Assembly (NCBI GenBank): GCA_026395155.1
Contig: JAPLZG010000015.1
Coordinates: 1 to 6,840, forward strand
Length of the DNA: 6,840 nt
Direction of reading: 5' to 3'
DNA from: Candidatus Tayloriibacteriota bacterium
GTDB lineage: Bacteria > Patescibacteriota > Minisyncoccia > Phycocordibacterales > GWA1-40-21
Under the pieces are notes generated by a model. The model saw only the letters and a program-made list of their open reading frames with translations, ran no database searches and was not told the origin of the DNA. This document shows, piece after piece, positions 1 to 4,942 of the stretch (position 1 is the stretch's first letter; every line of letters starts with the position of its first letter). The position numbers and the translations under genes were made by a program.

Positions 1-110
1 AAAAAACTCATATACAAGTATTATAACTCTGTATTTTTATAGAAGCAATGTTGATAAATGTTATAGATGTTATAGGTGTTCTAGTTGTGATAATTGTGAA
101 CGAAAAATTT

Positions 111-134
111 TGCTCAACCAAATTTTCTTGAGCA
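111..134. repeat. Small inverted repeat in gene-free leftmost DNA
   Basis: TGCTCAA (111-117) and TTGAGCA (128-134) are perfect complements around a 10-nt AT-rich loop. Positions 1-110 hold nothing recognisable beyond a short tandem of ATGTTATAG-like words near 58-78. No reading frame of useful length enters from the left edge. The hairpin lacks a T-tract on either strand, so a terminator role is not supported. Its function is unknown. Confidence 0.4.
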
Positions 135-144
135 TGGACGAGAA

Positions 145-181
145 AAGGTCTGACCTTAAATCGGAAGAAAGGTCAGACCTT
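145..181. repeat. Pair of 13-bp near-palindromes (AAGGTCWGACCTT)
   Basis: AAGGTCTGACCTT (145-157) and AAGGTCAGACCTT (169-181) are exact reverse complements of each other with an 11-nt spacer. Each is also a palindrome around its central base, so the pair is both an inverted and a direct repeat with centres 24 bp apart. It can fold as one long hairpin or two short ones. Read on the minus strand, the distal arm runs into TTTTC, which gives a weak terminator look. A two-site operator or an interspersed repeat are alternatives. No gene nearby decides between them. Confidence 0.6.
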
Positions 182-189
182 GAGGAGTC

Positions 190-532
190 CTTTTGTGCAC
201 TAGCGAGCGAGAATATTCAATTTTGAGAGCTACGGAAGGCGACGGCGCGTTTCTTAACAATAGCGAGCAAAGCTGAGCGTTTTAAAAGCCTTACGGAGGA
301 GAATTTTTCTGCTCTGCTAACTGCGAGCGAGTTTTCTTTTTTTAAAACCATTTAGCAGCGCGACTGACTATCTACTCTTTTGTGCACTAGCGAGCGAAGC
401 TGAGCATTTTAAAAGCCCTACGGAGGCGAAATTTTCTGCTCTGCTCAATAGCGAGCGAGGATTTACATTTTAAAAACCCAGCGAGGCTGACTGAGCCGAG
501 CTCGAGGAATTTTTTAGCAAAAAAATATCCGC
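190..532. repeat. Array of five degenerate ~60-67 bp repeat units
   Basis: The word (T)AGCGAGCGA or a close variant begins at 201, 261, 321, 388 and 449, so the units recur every 60-67 bp. The units at 261 and 388 are closely similar along their whole length: GCTGAGC, TTTTAAAAGCC, TACGGAGG, then TTTTCTGCTCTGCT. The unit at 201 shares only TACGGA-GGCGA. The units at 321 and 449 are a second type with TTAAAA-CC and a TGACTGA/CGACTGA word. A 21-bp exact direct repeat, starting CTTTTGTGCAC, lies at 190-210 and 377-397. No open frame crosses the array. This is intergenic repeat DNA downstream of alaS, with unknown function. Confidence 0.7.
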
Positions 533-551
533 GTTTTTAAAATGTGAATCC
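459..551. repeat. Long inverted repeat immediately 3' of alaS
   Basis: Positions 459-477 and 533-551 are reverse complements over 19 bp with one mismatch, around the core ACATTTTAAAA. The 55-bp loop contains the palindromes CGAGCTCG (497-504) and CTCGAG (501-506). The distal arm lies 11 bp past the alaS stop codon, so the alaS transcript could fold it at its 3' end. A T7 run on the minus strand (about 521-527) falls inside the loop, not after the stem, so this is not a textbook rho-independent terminator. It may still shape or protect the 3' end, which is inference. Confidence 0.55.
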
Positions 552-561
552 GAGCGAGCCT

Positions 562-2406
562 TTATTCTAAAATTGCTTTAATACGCCTTACTCCAGCACT
601 TGATGCCTCTTCTTTAATAATCTTAAAATGCCTGCCCGAATCATTTGTATCCAAATGGGCGGGGCCGAGCTCACCAGTATTTTTTACATGAGGACCACCA
701 CAAAATTCTGTACTAAAATCCGTTATTTTATAAACCTTTACAGTATCTCCATATTTAGAAAGATCAAAAGAAAGTGTTGTGACCATTTTCTTCGCCTCTT
801 CTTTTGTAAGTTCAAGCAATTCAACCGGAATTTTTTCAGCTATTTTTTGATTTACCAAATCTTCAACTGCTTTAAGTTGTTCTGCTGTAAGTTTTTCCGG
901 CCAATTAAAATCAAAACGCATTCTTTCTGCTGTAATATTGCTTCCCTTCTGGACAATATCGCTCTTGAGGACCGACCTCAAAGAAGCAAGTAATAAATGT
1001 GTAGCTGTGTGGTATTTAGTTTCCATCTCCCCTGTACCTGCCAAACCTCCTTTAAATTTTTGTTCTGAACCAGCTTTTGAGATTTCTTGGTGTTTAACCA
1101 TTTTTTCATTAAATTCATTAATGTCTATTGTTATACCTCTTTCTTTTGCAAGTTCAATGGTCATTTCAAGAGGAAAACCATAAGATTGAAAAAGATTGAA
1201 AGCGTCTGTATTCTTTTCAAATTCCTTTAGTCCTTGTGCTAAAGTTTTCCTAAACTTTTCATCTTCTAATTTTATTATTTCTAAAATCTCATTTTCTTTT
1301 TCAGAAAGTATTGGATAAGCATAAGACAAATTATTTATCACAACCTTTGCAATAGAAATTATTTCTTCTTTCGGTATTCCAAGTTGATCGATAAAGCGAA
1401 TTGCTCTTCTTAACAACCTTCTTAAAACATAACCAGCTTCAGTATTTGATGGAACAATTCCATCAGAAATAATCATAACAGCTGAACGAATATGATCAGC
1501 AATTATTCTTTCTGCTTTTTCTGTCTGTTCTGTGCTTTCGACTTTTGACTTTAGACTTTTAACTTTGTCCGTCAGCGAAGCAAATATATCCGTCTCAAAA
1601 ACATTATTCTTTCCTTGCATTACGACAGTGGTTCTCTCAAGTCCCATTCCTGTATCAACATTTGGTTTTAAAAGTTTTTCATATTTACCTTCTGAAGTTT
1701 TATTAAACTCCATAAAAACATTATTCCAGATTTCAATTATTCTTCCAGACTTTACTAGGTCATGAAAATTTCCATTAATTTTACCTCCTTTTTCTTCCCC
1801 AAGTACATCATAAAACATTTCAGTATCGGGACCACAAGGGCCAGTTTGACCAGCAATCCAAAAATTGTCTTCTTTTCCAAGAGGAATTATTTTTATCGCA
1901 TCTTTAATTATATTATCCTCGCCAGAGACTTCAGCTTTTATGTTGTGTTTCTCAAAATTCTCTTTCCAAATTCTTATTGAATCGTCATCTCGCGGAATTT
2001 CATCTTCTCCTTTAAGAACTGTCACATAAAGCCTTTTTGGATCTAAACCTAATCCTTCCTCTTTATTAGTAAGAAATTCTAAACTCCAAGCAATTGATTC
2101 CTTCTTGAAGTAGTCTCCGAGTGACCAGTTCCCCATCATTTCAAAAAAAGTAAGGTGGCGGTTGTCACCAACATCATCAATGTCACCAGTTCTCACACAT
2201 TTTTGAACATCCACAATTCTATTACCGGCTGGATGTTTTTCACCAAGTAAATATGGGATGAGTGGTTGCATACCAGCTGTAGTAAAAAGAGAACCTTTGT
2301 CAGGAATAATATAATCCGCAGGTACTAAAGATGCAGAAGGAATAATCGCGTGTTCACGCTTTCTAAAAAATTCTAGATATTTTTTTCTTATTTCCGATGA
2401 TTTCAT
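562..2406 (-). CDS. alaS: Alanyl-tRNA synthetase, short form lacking the C-terminal C-Ala domain
   Basis: AlaRS joins alanine to tRNA-Ala in the cytoplasm and hydrolyses Ser- and Gly-tRNA-Ala. The ATG at 2406 gives 614 residues that begin MKSSEIRKKYLEFF, the usual family N-terminus. The frame stays open to a TTG at 2472, but that extension overlaps a promoter and resembles nothing in the family. The class II core shows FTTAGMQ, the motif 2 region (CVRTGDIDDVGDNRH, FFEMMGNWS) and GMGLER near residues 253-258. The editing domain keeps both zinc motifs, HTATH (466-470) and CGGPH (569-573). The protein ends at AGVRRIKAILE, where typical ~870-residue enzymes continue into a coiled coil and C-Ala. 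A Lys/Ser-rich stretch at about 280-295 is encoded by 7-bp repeats. No SD precedes the ATG. Confidence 0.97.
   Translation of the reverse strand: MKSSEIRKKYLEFFRKREHAIIPSASLVPADYIIPDKGSLFTTAGMQPLIPYLLGEKHPAGNRIVDVQKCVRTGDIDDVGDNRHLTFFEMMGNWSLGDYFKKESIAWSLEFLTNKEEGLGLDPKRLYVTVLKGEDEIPRDDDSIRIWKENFEKHNIKAEVSGEDNIIKDAIKIIPLGKEDNFWIAGQTGPCGPDTEMFYDVLGEEKGGKINGNFHDLVKSGRIIEIWNNVFMEFNKTSEGKYEKLLKPNVDTGMGLERTTVVMQGKNNVFETDIFASLTDKVKSLKSKVESTEQTEKAERIIADHIRSAVMIISDGIVPSNTEAGYVLRRLLRRAIRFIDQLGIPKEEIISIAKVVINNLSYAYPILSEKENEILEIIKLEDEKFRKTLAQGLKEFEKNTDAFNLFQSYGFPLEMTIELAKERGITIDINEFNEKMVKHQEISKAGSEQKFKGGLAGTGEMETKYHTATHLLLASLRSVLKSDIVQKGSNITAERMRFDFNWPEKLTAEQLKAVEDLVNQKIAEKIPVELLELTKEEAKKMVTTLSFDLSKYGDTVKVYKITDFSTEFCGGPHVKNTGELGPAHLDTNDSGRHFKIIKEEASSAGVRRIKAILE
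1540..1567. repeat. GACTTTN x4 tandem 7-mers inside alaS
   Basis: GACTTTT, GACTTTA, GACTTTT and AACTTTG follow each other without gaps. On the minus strand they encode DKVKSLKSKV, a basic stretch between the catalytic core and the helical tRNA-binding region. The period and sequence match the repeats in mnmA. Confidence 0.65.
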
Positions 2407-2430
2407 ACTATATTCAATATTCAATATACT

Positions 2431-2459
2431 ATTATAATATAGCTTTTCCCCTTCTTTAA
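2431..2459 (-). promoter_or_regulatory. Candidate alaS promoter, SD-less short leader
   Basis: On the minus strand a perfect TATAAT (2436-2431) sits 24 nt before the alaS ATG. A weak TTTAAA at about 2460-2455 would be the -35 at 18-nt spacing. Transcription would start near 2424, giving a leader of roughly 18 nt. That leader is a run of ATATTGA-type repeats with no SD, so initiation may depend on an unstructured AU-rich leader. The region faces away from, and nearly abuts, the promoter of the plus-strand gene at 2561. Confidence 0.5.
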
Positions 2460-2465
2460 ATAGAC

Positions 2466-2493
2466 TTGACAAAAATATCTAGAGGAGTATAAT
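2466..2493 (+). promoter_or_regulatory. Near-consensus sigma70-type promoter of the 2561 gene (cassette 1)
   Basis: TTGACA (2466-2471) and TATAAT (2488-2493) are both perfect consensus hexamers separated by 16 nt. Transcription should start near 2500 and give a leader of about 60 nt ahead of the ATG at 2561. The -35 box overlaps the in-frame TTG at 2472 that would lengthen AlaRS, which is a further reason to start alaS at 2406. Confidence 0.85.
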
Positions 2494-2532
2494 TGTATGT
2501 AGATTATAGTGTATCAAATTCTCACTAACCAA

Positions 2533-2556
2533 GAAGTAGAGATACTTCGAAAGGAG
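2533..2556 (+). promoter_or_regulatory. Leader hairpin with GAGA tetraloop plus SD (cassette 1)
   Basis: GAAGTA (2533-2538) pairs perfectly with TACTTC (2543-2548) around a GAGA loop, a GNRA-class tetraloop. The sequence CGAAAGGAG follows at once, and AAGGAG (2551-2556) lies 4 nt from the ATG. The same arrangement recurs at 3151-3174 with one base pair swapped, T-A here and A-T there, which supports real pairing. A 5' mRNA stabiliser or a translation-enhancing element are plausible roles. A ligand-binding riboswitch is unlikely at this size. Confidence 0.7.
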
Positions 2557-2560
2557 CCAA

Positions 2561-2962
2561 ATGAAAAGCAATAATGGAATCACACTTTTGATTATCTTTT
2601 GCATCATAGGAATTCTCGTGTCGGTGTTTCTTATTCACAATAGCATTAAGGATGAGAAGGGGAAGCTCTTCGGTCGCATTTTTGATAAACCGACTATTGG
2701 GCAAATCTACCTCGTCACGGCCTTTGACAAGTCGGTCGGATTTTTGTCCATTGGACCTTTGGTTATCGCCATGCCTTATAATTTACCTGAGGATAAAGAA
2801 CCGTCGATTACCGATCGGCGACTTCTTCTCAAAGTAAATGACTTTAATCTTTGTAAAAATGGTATTTGGTTCGTCAAAAGCACCGATGGCAAGGAAAACA
2901 TTATTCCGTCGCCACTCGGTACAACGACAAACGCCTTAACCGAAGGTTCTTTCAATCAGTAA
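2561..2962 (+). CDS. Membrane-anchored protein of unknown function, 133 aa (cassette 1)
   Basis: I do not recognise this family. The N-terminus is short and polar, followed by one hydrophobic helix at about residues 7-27 (ITLLIIFCIIGILVSVFLIH). It then has a charged linker (KDEKGK) and about 95 residues with mixed beta-like content (IGQIYLVTAFD, GFLSIGPLVIAMPY, GIWFVKS). It has no lipobox, and the helix reads as a signal anchor, so the soluble part may face outside; that orientation is inference. There is a single cysteine after the helix (LCKNG) and the C-terminus is Thr/Asn-rich. The gene stands alone between a consensus promoter, a leader hairpin with a strong SD, and a strong terminator, so it is probably well expressed. 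Base composition is less AT-rich than in the nuclease operon. Confidence 0.85.
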   Translation: MKSNNGITLLIIFCIIGILVSVFLIHNSIKDEKGKLFGRIFDKPTIGQIYLVTAFDKSVGFLSIGPLVIAMPYNLPEDKEPSITDRRLLLKVNDFNLCKNGIWFVKSTDGKENIIPSPLGTTTNALTEGSFNQ

Positions 2963-2975
2963 CGGCAACAGCACA

Positions 2976-3023
2976 CTGTTCGGTTTTCGGGACCTCAAGT
3001 CCAGAAAACCGAACAGTTTTTTT
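2976..3023 (+). terminator. Rho-independent terminator of cassette 1
   Basis: A 13-bp stem (2976-2988 with 3004-3016) is topped by a G·A mismatch, a GGAC/GTCC extension and a CTCAA loop. Seven T follow (3017-3023). It begins 14 nt after the stop of the 2561 gene. The central 31 nt are identical in the second terminator at 3297-3343. Confidence 0.95.
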
Positions 3024-3091
3024 ATATCAATTTAATGACATCCCACAAGAGATTCGCTGATTACAGCCAAACACGAGATTTCCAATAATTG

Positions 3092-3119
3092 TTGACAGAG
3101 ATATAAAAATAAGTAAAAT
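3092..3119 (+). promoter_or_regulatory. Promoter of the 32-aa microprotein (cassette 2)
   Basis: TTGACA (3092-3097) is perfect and TAAAAT (3114-3119) matches five of six bases of the -10 box. The spacer is 16 nt, the same as in the first cassette. The predicted leader is about 54 nt. Confidence 0.75.
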
Positions 3120-3150
3120 ATTTAATGGATTGTAAACCATAGCAAACAAA

Positions 3151-3174
3151 GAAGAAGAGATTCTTCGAAAGGAG
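3151..3174 (+). promoter_or_regulatory. Leader hairpin with GAGA tetraloop plus SD (cassette 2)
   Basis: GAAGAA (3151-3156) and TTCTTC (3161-3166) enclose GAGA (3157-3160), followed by GAAAGGAG. AAGGAG (3169-3174) lies 5 nt from the ATG at 3180. It aligns base for base with 2533-2556, apart from a compensatory swap of one stem pair. This makes the ORF behind it, although tiny, a serious coding candidate. Confidence 0.7.
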
Positions 3175-3179
3175 TTGGT

Positions 3180-3278
3180 ATGACTATATTCCTCAAGATC
3201 ATTTTTCCAGTGATTATTATTATATTATTTGTAATTGGTATTTTGCCACGCAAAAAAAATAATACTCTTACCAAATGA
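3180..3278 (+). CDS. 32-aa single-span membrane microprotein (cassette 2)
   Basis: The predicted product starts MTIFLK and has one hydrophobic helix at about residues 7-22 (IIFPVIIIILFVIGIL). It ends in a basic polar tail (PRKKNNTLTK). It stops at TGA, 18 nt before a strong terminator. A promoter, a leader hairpin and a well-spaced SD precede it, so every signal for expressing this frame is present. No other plus-strand frame in the transcript has an SD. The family is unknown. Possible roles are a small membrane-complex subunit, a regulator or a type I toxin-like peptide. The basic tail after the helix suggests a cytoplasmic C-terminus by the positive-inside rule. No antisense antitoxin gene is evident. 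The resemblance to the 2561 protein is only general, since both have hydrophobic N-terminal helices. Confidence 0.65.
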   Translation: MTIFLKIIFPVIIIILFVIGILPRKKNNTLTK

Positions 3279-3296
3279 ATATTTATAGTGAAACCA

Positions 3297-3343
3297 CTGC
3301 TCGGTTTTCGGGACCTCAAGTCCAGAAAACCGAGCAGTTTTTT
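3297..3343 (+). terminator. Rho-independent terminator of cassette 2
   Basis: This is the same hairpin as at 2976-3023: a 13-bp stem (3297-3309 with 3325-3337), the same GGAC/GTCC top and CTCAA loop, then six T (3338-3343). One stem pair differs in a compensatory way, T2979-A3013 there and C3300-G3334 here. The terminator is therefore either under structural selection or a diverged duplicate. Confidence 0.95.
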
Positions 3344-3346
3344 ATT

Positions 3347-3383
3347 AAAAAAATGGCAAAGGTGATACTCACCTTTGCCATTT
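3347..3383 (-). terminator. Convergent terminator (14-bp stem, T7 on minus strand)
   Basis: AAATGGCAAAGGTG (3351-3364) and CACCTTTGCCATTT (3370-3383) are perfect complements with a 5-nt loop. Read on the minus strand, the stem runs into seven T (3353-3347). It would stop minus-strand transcripts from the 51-aa candidate, and any read-through from the nuclease operon, before they enter the plus-strand cassettes. The T-rich plus-strand side (TTTATTATTGTT) may let it work both ways. Confidence 0.8.
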
Positions 3384-3391
3384 ATTATTGT

Positions 3392-3547
3392 TCAAGAAAA
3401 AATACATCTCACGAGATCAGCGACTCTGTATGTGTGTTTATGATGCACAACACGCAAAACAGTTGTCTCTACGATGTCCTGCACCCAATACATTTCTATT
3501 CGAAAGCTTCGAAACAAAACATCAACCTTACTTTTGGAAATTCTCAT
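3392..3547 (-). CDS. Candidate 51-aa protein of unknown function
   Basis: An ATG-initiated frame on the minus strand (MRISKSKVDVLF...) ends with TGA 9 bp before a strong minus-strand terminator. The product is basic, with paired histidines and a hydrophobic end (VADLVRCIFS). A perfect TATAAT lies at 3609-3604, and AAAGGA (3565-3560) lies 12 nt before the ATG, which is longer than ideal. No good -35 box is visible. The stretch is richer in G+C than the AT-rich DNA to its right, and the plus-strand frame covering it runs through two hairpins. The position, terminator and composition favour a real gene. The family is unknown and the start is uncertain. Confidence 0.45.
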   Translation of the reverse strand: MRISKSKVDVLFRSFRIEMYWVQDIVETTVLRVVHHKHTYRVADLVRCIFS

Positions 3548-3603
3548 AACATCACCAAATCCTTTCTGCTCATTAAAACCAAAAAAAAGAACTTCTATTA
3601 CCT

Positions 3604-3609
3604 ATTATA
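3604..3609 (-). promoter_or_regulatory. Candidate -10 box for the 51-aa ORF
   Basis: TATAAT on the minus strand gives a predicted start near 3597 and a leader of about 50 nt that contains AGAAAGGA. The -35 region at 16-18 nt spacing matches consensus poorly, so the assignment rests on the -10 box and on what lies downstream. The remaining AT-rich DNA to 3722 shows no gene. Confidence 0.35.
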
Positions 3610-3722
3610 CAACAATTCTCAACAAAAAACTTCCAGTTTCATAATCAGGCGTGATATTAATAGTTTGATTAATTTTATGAATATTAGGAGTTATTTTTAC
3701 TAAAATTAAATATTTAAAAAAA

Positions 3723-4583
3723 TTATTTATCTTTAAATTGTTTACTGCAATGTTCACACAACTCTCCTACTTCTATTTTAATATTTTTTATCTTCTGATC
3801 ATCAAAATTTAAATCTTTCAATAATTTCTCATCAAGGAGACTTTTTGATAAAACAATTCCACGTGCCAAAAACATATTTTTCTCTGCTTGATTTATTGTA
3901 GTAAGAGCCGTAACTGGAATTAATTCATACCTTTCAATCATATTATGGAGATTATTATTATATGGATAATTCCAACCAACAAGCTTAAGAAGTGGCTGGC
4001 ATTGATCATATTCTATTGCTGTAGAACTAAACTTTGTATTTGTAATAACCCAACCTTCAGTAAGCTTTCTTTCCTTACCCCCAAAAGTATACTTATTACC
4101 AAAGATATCCTCATACCTTGCTTTAACATAAAGAACGATTTTTAAATCAGATTTCAAATTAAAATCAGTATGAAATTTTGCTTCAGCCATTAAAAGATCT
4201 TCGCCTTTCCATGCAACAACATCTATTTCATGTTCAACACATTTACCTTTAACAATTCTATCAACTTCCGTGTCATAACCTTGAGCTTTAAAGATTTCAG
4301 CAACAAATTTTTCAAAAGGAAAACCTGTCGGACCAAGCATTGCAACTGCTTTTTTTAATGAATATCTAATGGCTATTGGACGATGCTTTTTGTGTAAAAT
4401 AGAATAAGCTTTTTTATAAATCTCATGAGTAGTGATACCGTCATGCGCGCTCTTACTTACTTCAGAGACAACTTCTTCAACAAGGTCATCACTAGTACCA
4501 ATTTTTTTTAAAGAATTTTCTAATTTTTTATAATCAAAAATTTCTCTCTCCCCATTTTCTTTTACAACATAAAACTCTGGCAT
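3723..4583 (-). CDS. ATP-cone domain fused to an Mrr-like PD-(D/E)XK nuclease domain
   Basis: This 286-residue protein joins two domains. Residues ~3-85 read as an ATP-cone, the nucleotide-sensing module best known from ribonucleotide reductases and NrdR (VVKENGEREIFDYKKLENSL, then a helical part ending RPIAIRYSLKKAVAMLG). From ~88 onward GFPFEKFVAEIFKAQGY, HEIDVV and LMAEAKFH fit a restriction-endonuclease/Mrr-type core, with likely catalytic residues E91, D121, E134 and K136. The tail carries one CEHC pair (C276, C279), half of a usual four-ligand zinc site. The ATG at 4583 has AAAGGA 6 nt upstream, inside the last codons of the preceding gene, so the two are probably translated together. 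No methylase or helicase partner is in view. DNA or RNA cleavage gated by a nucleotide is inference. Confidence 0.85.
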   Translation of the reverse strand: MPEFYVVKENGEREIFDYKKLENSLKKIGTSDDLVEEVVSEVSKSAHDGITTHEIYKKAYSILHKKHRPIAIRYSLKKAVAMLGPTGFPFEKFVAEIFKAQGYDTEVDRIVKGKCVEHEIDVVAWKGEDLLMAEAKFHTDFNLKSDLKIVLYVKARYEDIFGNKYTFGGKERKLTEGWVITNTKFSSTAIEYDQCQPLLKLVGWNYPYNNNLHNMIERYELIPVTALTTINQAEKNMFLARGIVLSKSLLDEKLLKDLNFDDQKIKNIKIEVGELCEHCSKQFKDK

Positions 4584-4586
4584 ATT

Positions 4587-4793
4587 TTATCCTTTATAAT
4601 CAAAATTAGGTTTTTCTGGTTTATTATTTGTATTAGTAGATGTTGAGGCAGTATTATTTATAGTATCATCAACATTAGTATTATTATTTATTTCCTTATC
4701 ATTATTCGAAAAATAAATAAAACCCAAAACAATAAGAATTACTGCTATAACCGCTCCCCAGATATACGTCTTTTTATTATTTGTCTCTTGCAT
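4587..4793 (-). CDS. 68-aa single-span membrane protein with Asn/Thr-rich tail
   Basis: The ATG at 4793 is preferred over the in-frame TTG at 4808, because GAAGG (4806-4802) lies 8 nt upstream of the ATG and overlaps that TTG. The product has a short polar N-terminus with KK, one hydrophobic helix at about residues 11-29 (IWGAVIAVILIVLGFIYF), then a disordered Asn/Thr/Ser/Asp-rich tail ending PEKPNFDYKG. The positive-inside rule puts the tail outside the cell. The stop codon is 3 nt from the start of the ATP-cone nuclease gene and contributes to its SD region, so they form an operon. I recognise no family, and the low-complexity tail makes homology hard to judge. It could be a membrane partner of the nuclease, but only gene order supports that. 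Confidence 0.75.
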   Translation of the reverse strand: MQETNNKKTYIWGAVIAVILIVLGFIYFSNNDKEINNNTNVDDTINNTASTSTNTNNKPEKPNFDYKG

Positions 4794-4821
4794 GCTGTTT
4801 ACCTTCAAAATATAGGTTAAG

Positions 4822-4851
4822 TTAACACTATTAAATTTGGACTTTTATAAA
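4822..4851 (+). promoter_or_regulatory. Candidate plus-strand promoter with no gene behind it
   Basis: TTAACA (4822-4827) and TATAAA (4846-4851) each match five of six consensus bases with an 18-nt spacer. Transcription would start near 4858 and reach the hairpin and T-tract at 4895-4937 after about 80 nt. Such boxes arise by chance in AT-rich DNA, so this is tentative. The same DNA is also upstream of the minus-strand operon. Confidence 0.35.
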
Positions 4852-4886
4852 CATAACTCTACACCTTTTTAACAAAAAAGTCCAAA
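4836..4886. repeat. 11-bp inverted repeat built on TTTGGACTTTT
   Basis: TTTGGACTTTT (4836-4846) and AAAAGTCCAAA (4876-4886) are exact reverse complements separated by 29 nt. The same TTTGGACTTT word occurs as tandem copies inside mnmA, so this may be another instance of an interspersed repeat. It overlaps the candidate orphan promoter. Confidence 0.5.
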
Positions 4887-4894
4887 GATATTTC

Positions 4895-4937
4895 GAGAGG
4901 TGGATTTTGGCTCGGCCAAAATCCACCCCTCCTTTTT
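4895..4937 (+). terminator. Strong terminator-like hairpin with T5 tract
   Basis: GGTGGATTTTGGC (4899-4911) pairs perfectly with 4915-4927 around a TCG loop. The stem extends past one mismatch by GAG (4895-4897) with CTC (4929-4931). Five T follow at 4933-4937. Only the plus strand has the T-tract, yet no plus-strand gene lies upstream for over 1.5 kb. It either ends a short untranslated RNA or is a free-standing repeat. Confidence 0.6.
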
Positions 4938-4942
4938 CTAAC

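Noticed and set aside
190..560. CRISPR array
   Set aside because: The spacing is near-regular, but the repeated units are degenerate along their length, without a constant repeat and unique spacers, and no cas gene is near.
628..1183. Plus-strand frames antisense to alaS
   Set aside because: They are shadows of the strongly supported alaS frame, with no ribosome sites and unlikely composition. The same holds for other antisense frames over alaS, the nuclease gene and mnmA.
2407..2472. 22-residue N-terminal extension of AlaRS from a TTG codon
   Set aside because: It overlaps the consensus promoter of the opposite gene and resembles no AlaRS N-terminus. The ATG at 2406 matches the family start.
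3122..3319. Minus-strand 65-codon frame opposite cassette 2
   Set aside because: It is antisense to a unit with complete plus-strand signals and starts inside the terminator hairpin, with no SD of its own.
3275..3703. Plus-strand 142-codon open frame
   Set aside because: It begins at the end of the 32-aa ORF, runs through two strong hairpins with T-tracts, has no SD, and its translation is of low quality. The minus-strand 51-aa candidate explains the middle part better.
4794..4808. TTG start for the 68-aa membrane protein
   Set aside because: The TTG lies within the SD (GAAGG) of the better-placed ATG at 4793.
4836..4937. Riboswitch for the downstream minus-strand operon
   Set aside because: The hairpins exist, but the only terminator-like T-tract is on the opposite strand from the operon, and no known aptamer pattern is visible.
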